A DNA stretch of 64,000 nucleotides from contig DASXWQ010000090.1 in the NCBI GenBank assembly GCA_036503555.1, positions 1 through 64,000 of the forward strand. Direction: 5' to 3'. Positions 60,223 to 64,000 of this stretch are shown in pieces. Every line of letters starts with the position of its first letter. Within the stretch, counting starts at the first letter, position 1. The DNA comes from Actinocatenispora sp036503555 (GTDB lineage: Bacteria > Actinomycetota > Actinomycetes > Mycobacteriales > Micromonosporaceae). The translations under genes were made by a program, and so were the position numbers. The notes beneath the pieces are model-generated. The model saw only the letters and a list, made by a program, of their open reading frames with translations. It ran no database searches and had not been told where the DNA came from.

Positions 60223-61457
60223 GCGGGCTGCGCGGCCGTACCCTCGCGGGCCTGGCCGATCAGGCCCTCGTCGCCGTCACGACCGCCGGCACCGGCCTGC
60301 TCGGTACCGCGGTGCTCGCGCCGCGCGAGGCCGGCGTGATGCTCTACACGATCGCGATCCTGGTGTTCGTGCAGGGCGTCGGCCGGGCGTTCGTCGGCGA
60401 CGTGATGCTCGCGCACGTCCCGCGGTACGCGGCGGGGCCGGCGCGGCGCGGCCAGTTCGCCAACGCGCACGCGACGAGCGGCACGCTCGCGTTGGCCGCC
60501 GCGCTCGTCCTGGCGCTGGTCTGGGCGCTCGGCCCCCGTCGGTACGTCGGTGACCTGGTCTGGGGCGTGCCGTTCGTGCCGTCGATCCTGCTGCAGGACC
60601 TGGCCCGGTACACGTACCAGACGGAGGGGCGGCAGCCGCAGGCGTTGGTGATCGACGCGTGCTGGGTCGTGGTGCAGGGGGGGCTGCTCGCCGTGCTGCT
60701 GTCGACCGGGCACGCCGCCGGCGGGCCGATCGTCGCGTGCTGGGGGATCGGCGCGACGGCCGGCGCGGCGCTGTTCTACGCGCGCACCCGGATCAACCCG
60801 CTCGCCGGGCGGCCGGTGCGGTGGCTGCGCGACACCCGGCACCTCCTCGGCTGGTTCACCGCCACCGGCGTACTCGCGCAGCTCACGACGCTGCTCATCG
60901 CGAGCCTCGTGCAGGGCATCCTCACCCAGGCCGCGTACTCCGGGCTGCGGCTGGTGCAGACCGTCGTGCTGCAACCGGCGCAGAGCTTCACGATGGCGCT
61001 CAACGGCCTGCTCGTACCGCGGGCGTCGGCGCTGGCGGGCGCGCGCGACACGGCGGGGCTGCGCCGGCAGACGCGTACCGTGCTCGCGGTCAACGCGGCG
61101 ATCGGCGCGTGCATCGTCGCGGTCGCGGTACCGCTCGCGCACCCGGTCCTCGACTGGTACCACGGCGGGGCGTACGCGGCCGTCGCGGCGATCGCGCTGC
61201 CGGTGTCACTCCAGGCCGGCGTCTACCTGCTGCAGATCCCGTTCACGGTCGCGATGCGCGGCATGCACCGGGCGCGGCTGCTGTTCGCGCAGTACGTGAT
61301 CTTCTCGGCGACGACGCTCGGCGGGCTGGTGTTCGGCGCGGTCCAGGGGCAGCTCGTCGGCGCGGCGTGGGGCCTGATGGCCGGCGCGGGCGTCGGCACC
61401 CTCGTCCAGGCCGCGATGTACCTCGGCGCCAGCCGCGCCGCCGCCCGCCCCGCCTGA
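60219..61457 (+). CDS. Polysaccharide/lipid-linked oligosaccharide flippase (MOP superfamily)
   Basis: 412 residues with about 12 membrane helices, similar in plan to Wzx/MurJ-type flippases (GVMLYTIAILVFVQGVGRAFVGD near the N-terminus; repeated pairs of helices; FTMALNGLLVPRASALAG; SLQAGVYLLQIPFTVAMRGM). Long motifs are poorly conserved in this superfamily, so the call rests on topology, composition and context. GTG start overlaps the stop of the phosphotransferase gene. Together the three genes look like activation, transfer and translocation of a phospho-alcohol-decorated envelope component. Confidence 0.75.
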   Translation: MSGLRGRTLAGLADQALVAVTTAGTGLLGTAVLAPREAGVMLYTIAILVFVQGVGRAFVGDVMLAHVPRYAAGPARRGQFANAHATSGTLALAAALVLALVWALGPRRYVGDLVWGVPFVPSILLQDLARYTYQTEGRQPQALVIDACWVVVQGGLLAVLLSTGHAAGGPIVACWGIGATAGAALFYARTRINPLAGRPVRWLRDTRHLLGWFTATGVLAQLTTLLIASLVQGILTQAAYSGLRLVQTVVLQPAQSFTMALNGLLVPRASALAGARDTAGLRRQTRTVLAVNAAIGACIVAVAVPLAHPVLDWYHGGAYAAVAAIALPVSLQAGVYLLQIPFTVAMRGMHRARLLFAQYVIFSATTLGGLVFGAVQGQLVGAAWGLMAGAGVGTLVQAAMYLGASRAAARPA

Positions 61458-61489
61458 CGTCGTCGCGACGAGCCCCTTGGGCGGGGTCT

Positions 61490-61702
61490 CCGGCGCCGAC
61501 GGTGCTCGCCGCGGTCGACCCGACCGCGCTGCCCGAACCTGGACTGCGTGGCCGGCCGACGTCCATCGCGTACCGCGTCGGCGCGGGCACCGTGCTCGGC
61601 AGGTCGATGACGCTCCGGCTCAGCGACTTCGGCGCGCCGCTCACGGTGGCCGCGCCGCATGGCGCCGCCGCCAGCCTCGCGCCGACCCATTTCGTACCCT
61701 GA
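61490..61702 (+). pseudogene. Possible lipoprotein remnant (C-terminal fragment)
   Basis: An open frame of about 70 codons without a plausible start gives PTVLAAVDPTALPEPGLRG and later IAYRVGAGTVLGRSMTLRLSDFGAPLTVAAP. This resembles the last strands of actinobacterial LppX/LolA-like lipoproteins (typical ending: ...V-x-Y-S-D-W-G-x-P-V-x-V-x-A-P-P). No signal peptide or lipobox survives. It could be the relic of a lipoprotein gene that once followed the flippase gene. Confidence 0.35.
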
Positions 61703-61734
61703 GCGTTCCCGCCCGGGCCGTCGTACCCCGCCGG

Positions 61735-61740
61735 TACGGT
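61735..61740 (+). promoter_or_regulatory. -10 box of a probable leaderless YdeI-family transcript
   Basis: TACGGT ends 6 bases before the ATG at 61747, with no ribosome binding site. Confidence 0.45.
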
Positions 61741-61746
61741 CGCGGC

Positions 61747-62319
61747 ATGGACGACGAGCCGGTGCTGGAGTTCGCCTCCCAGGCGGAGTGGGCCAGGTGG
61801 CTCGCGGCCGAGCACGCCTCGGCGCGCGCGGTATGGATCCGGTTCGCGAAGAAGGCGACCGGCATCCCGACCGTGCGCTACGACGAGGCGCTGGAGGAGG
61901 CGCTCCGGTTCGGCTGGATCGACGGCCAGGCCCGCCGCATCGACGATACGTGGTACCGGCAGCGCTGGACCCCACGGTCGGCGCGCAGCAGGTGGTCGAA
62001 GCGCAACCGGGACAAGGCGACGGAGCTGGTCGCGGCCGGCCGGATGGAGCCGGCGGGCCTGCGTGAGGTCGAGCGGGCGAAGGCCGACGGCCGGTGGGCC
62101 GCAGCGTACGACGGGCCGCGCACCGCGACGGTGCCGGACGATCTTGCCGCCGCGTTCGACCGCGCGCCGGCGGCGCGGGAGTTCTTCGAAACGCTCGACG
62201 GCCAGAACCGGTACGCGGTGCTCCACCGCATCCAGGAGGCCAAGCGGCCCGAGACCCGCGCCCGCCGCATCGAGAAGTTCGTCGCGATGCTCGCCGCCGG
62301 CGAGAAGCTCCACCCCTGA
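61747..62319 (+). CDS. YdeI/OmpD-associated family protein
   Basis: 190 residues: the family opens with WARWLAAEHASARAVWIRFAKKATGIPTVRYDEALEEALRFGWIDGQ (about 15-61), followed by the basic YRQRWTPRSARSRWSKRNRDKA block. It ends in the helical EFFETLDGQNRYAVLHRIQEAKRPETRARRIEKFVAMLAAGEKL. In enterics YdeI is linked to resistance to antimicrobial peptides; the mechanism is unknown. No signal peptide. ATG start, apparently leaderless. Confidence 0.92.
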   Translation: MDDEPVLEFASQAEWARWLAAEHASARAVWIRFAKKATGIPTVRYDEALEEALRFGWIDGQARRIDDTWYRQRWTPRSARSRWSKRNRDKATELVAAGRMEPAGLREVERAKADGRWAAAYDGPRTATVPDDLAAAFDRAPAAREFFETLDGQNRYAVLHRIQEAKRPETRARRIEKFVAMLAAGEKLHP

Positions 62320-62346
62320 CCAGCCGACGGTGGGGCCGTCCGTGGC

Positions 62347-62907
62347 TCAGGCGGCCGGCTCGGCCACCGGCGCCAGTCCGACGCGCTCCAAGCCGACGTG
62401 CTCCAGCCCGACGTGCTCGCCGGCCGCGTGCGTCAGCCCCACGTGCTCCAGTGCCACGTGCTCCAGTGCCACGTGCTCGCGGGCCGCGTGCGTCAGCCCC
62501 ATATGCTCCAGCGTCACGTGCCCGCGGGTCGCGTGCTCCCAGCCCGTGGCCAGCGCGACGGGATCCGCGCCGAACGCCGCAGGCTCCGCGCCGAGCGCCA
62601 CGGACTCCGGCGTCGCGGGCTCCGGGTCGGGGACGACCGCGAGGGTGGCGTGCGGGCGGAGGTGTGCCCGCGCCTTGGTACCGACGATGATCGCGGACAT
62701 GACCGTGCAGACGGCGTTGGCGGCGATGACGGCCACGTCGCCGGTGGCGATGCCGTACGAGAGCCAGGCGACACCGCCGGCCAGCATCGCGACCAGGTAT
62801 CCCCAGGCGAGGTCACCGGTGCTGCGGGTACGGACGGTGCGGTAGACCTGCGGCACGAGCGAGCAGGTGGAGAGGGCAGCGGCGAAGAAGCCCAGAAAGG
62901 CGATCAC
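62347..62907 (-). CDS. SemiSWEET/PQ-loop transporter with His-rich repeat tail
   Basis: 186 residues. Residues 1-85 form a three-helix SemiSWEET/MtN3 unit with the PQ motif (STCSLVPQVYRTVRTRSTGDLAWGYL), VAWLSYGIATGDVAVIAANAV and a third helix; such units dimerise to move sugars or other small solutes. The C-terminal 100 residues are unusual: a Pro/Ala linker followed by degenerate five-residue repeats around EHVAL / EHVGL (about 125-180) with about 13 histidines. GTG start; the Shine-Dalgarno is weak. The tail may bind metal or mediate contacts. Confidence 0.82.
   Translation of the reverse strand: MIAFLGFFAAALSTCSLVPQVYRTVRTRSTGDLAWGYLVAMLAGGVAWLSYGIATGDVAVIAANAVCTVMSAIIVGTKARAHLRPHATLAVVPDPEPATPESVALGAEPAAFGADPVALATGWEHATRGHVTLEHMGLTHAAREHVALEHVALEHVGLTHAAGEHVGLEHVGLERVGLAPVAEPAA
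62385..62525 (-). repeat. 15-bp minisatellite coding the His-rich tail
   Basis: Degenerate 15-base units around GTGCTCCAGTGCCAC repeat about nine times, interrupted twice by a related unit encoding GLTHAA. Most contain the palindrome CACGTG. Confidence 0.75.
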
Positions 62908-63125
62908 GGCGGGGGTGTCTTTCTCAAACGCAACGGCACGGAAAGAGGCCCCGACGATGTGGGGTCGGGACCTCTGCGGTACGAGAGAAATGTAGCGACC
63001 GGCGGCCGTCCGCGACAGGGTGATTGGCGACACTGGCCGGCCGGGTGGATCCCGTTCCGCGCCAAGGGTTTTCGCGCATTTCGCATCCGGTTCGGGCGGG
63101 CTGGACCGGCCCGCCGCACGGTGGG

Positions 63126-64000
63126 TCAGGTGGTGGCGGCGCGGGCGTCGGCGGCCAGCTCCTCGTACAGGCCGATCAGCTTGCGCAGCAACACATCCGG
63201 CCCGAAGACCGTCTCGTACCGCCGGCGGGCGACGGGCCCGAGCGCGCCCGCGCGAAGCTTCGCCAGGCCGAACTTCTCGGCCAGCGCACCCGCCTCCGGC
63301 GGTACGACCCAGCCGGGCGGTGTCTCGGCCGGGTCGTGGTGCTCGTCCAACCCCAGCAGGTACGGCGTGCCGCCGACGTCGGTGCCGAGCACGGGCCGGC
63401 CGTTCGCGAACGCCTCCAGGATCACCGTGGGCAGGGCGTCGGCGTACGTGGAGGGGACGACGACGACGGACGCCGCACGGATCACGCCGGGGATCTCGGC
63501 GTGGTCGACGAGCCCGAGGTACTCGACGTCGGCGCGGGCCGCGGCGACCGCCTCGACCCGTCCGCGGAGCGGCCCGTCCCCGGCGATGCGCAGCGTGCCG
63601 AACTCGCCGTCGCCGTGCCGTTCCCAGGCGTCGAGCAGCAGCCCGACACCCTTGGCGTCGACGAGTCGGCCGAAGTAGAGGAAGCCGTCGCCGGTCTCGT
63701 CGTGCCGCCCCGGATCGGGTATCCCGTTGGGTTTCACGGTGATCTGCGCGTCGGTGATGCCGAACGTGCGGAGGTGGTCGGCGATGTGCGGGGCGAGCGC
63801 GACGTACCGGTCGACGGTGCGCCAGGTGGACCGGTGCACGGCCAGCGTCGTCGCCATCACCACCGACTGCGCCCGGGACCCGCGGTAGCAGGAGTGCCGC
63901 ACCGCCGGGAGCGGGAACGCCTTGCCGAGGCAGTCGTGGCACGGGTGCCCGTCCCGGAAGTACGTCGAGTCGGCGCAGACGTGCCGGTAGTTGTGCACGG
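63126..64000 (-). CDS. Glycosyltransferase family 4 (GT-B), 5' end outside window
   Basis: About 291 residues visible; the frame is open to the window end, and the visible start (HNYRHVCADSTYFRDGHPCHDCLGK) is an internal segment of family members, so the N-terminal domain lies beyond 64000. Seen: the Cys-rich lid (CHDC...CY), acceptor/donor switch DRYVALAPHIADHLRTFG, ITVKPNGIPDPG, FLYFGRLVDAKGVGLLLDAW (C-terminal Rossmann start), IAGDGPLRG and the E-x7-E motif as PSTYADALPTVILEAFANG, in which the first Glu is Asp. A retaining sugar transferase for cell-surface or secreted glycans. It faces the flippase operon. Confidence 0.9.
   Translation of the reverse strand, partial: VHNYRHVCADSTYFRDGHPCHDCLGKAFPLPAVRHSCYRGSRAQSVVMATTLAVHRSTWRTVDRYVALAPHIADHLRTFGITDAQITVKPNGIPDPGRHDETGDGFLYFGRLVDAKGVGLLLDAWERHGDGEFGTLRIAGDGPLRGRVEAVAAARADVEYLGLVDHAEIPGVIRAASVVVVPSTYADALPTVILEAFANGRPVLGTDVGGTPYLLGLDEHHDPAETPPGWVVPPEAGALAEKFGLAKLRAGALGPVARRRYETVFGPDVLLRKLIGLYEELAADARAATT

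Overview
The window is a GC-rich stretch of actinobacterial chromosome. Evidence: strong G/C at third codon positions, many GTG starts, TANNNT -10 boxes placed directly in front of start codons, actinobacterial marker genes (CrgA, PknA/PknB/PstP/FhaA/FhaB, class E sortase, chaplin-like proteins, DUF397, MocR) and a pknB-pbpA-rodA-pstP block that usually lies near the replication origin. Gene content and style fit a morphologically complex actinomycete of the Micromonosporaceae type. That assignment is an inference.

Layout. 1-945: C-terminal part of a TPR protein. 1549-3851 and 8815-11683: two transcription units for leucine/branched acyl-CoA breakdown (biotin carboxylase + HMG-CoA lyase; carboxyltransferase + acyl-CoA dehydrogenase). 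Both are preceded by the same 17-base palindrome-containing sequence, so they probably form one regulon. Between them lie a Uma2-type protein, a ROK regulator, a secreted Ala/Pro-repeat protein and a secreted protein made of six chaplin-like repeats. 11726-17980: mixed metabolic genes (ornithine cyclodeaminase-like, PEBP, alpha/beta hydrolase, MFS exporter, serine hydrolase, aminotransferase). 18047-19692: a structured leader with a strong internal terminator, then corA. 19697-25214: esterase, PPIase, rhomboid protease, PH protein, thiolase. 25224-25748: remnants of a divergent TetR/FAD-oxidoreductase pair.

26453-39116 is the cell-division and cell-wall signalling block: crgA, DUF881, sortase, small membrane protein and pabA on one side; and the minus-strand operon fhaA-fhaB-pstP-rodA-pbpA-pknA-pknB, largely joined by 1-4 base overlaps, next to a divergent tRNA-Leu(CAG). 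The kinases sense wall precursors through PASTA domains, PstP reverses them, the FHA proteins read phosphothreonine, and RodA/PbpA are the paired wall polymerase and transpeptidase.

39458-52836: regulator/target pairs, namely MarR, an antibiotic-exporter-type ABC system with a divergent GbsR-like regulator, adenosine deaminase, PAP2, MocR with divergent AhpD-like and PEP-mutase-like genes, an XRE gene coupled to a ClpP homologue that has lost its whole catalytic triad, Rrf2, two GlsB-like stress proteins, GNAT and a membrane-anchored DsbA-like protein. 52832-52940 is a tandem array of four identical hairpins between convergent genes. 52936-57968: glutamate-cysteine ligase, secreted beta-helix protein, and YceI with divergent MarR. 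58770-64000: a coupled cytidylyltransferase / CDP-alcohol phosphotransferase / flippase operon, a lipoprotein remnant, YdeI, a SemiSWEET with a His-rich repeat tail, and a glycosyltransferase cut by the window end; this region may make a phosphodiester-containing envelope glycan or lipid.

No CRISPR array, insertion sequence, prophage or rRNA was seen. Most promising for follow-up: the shared 17-mer operator, the corA leader, the triad-less ClpP, the six-repeat chaplin protein, the micro-ORF chain before pstP, the hairpin array, the TetR/FAD deletion scar and the cytidylyltransferase operon.
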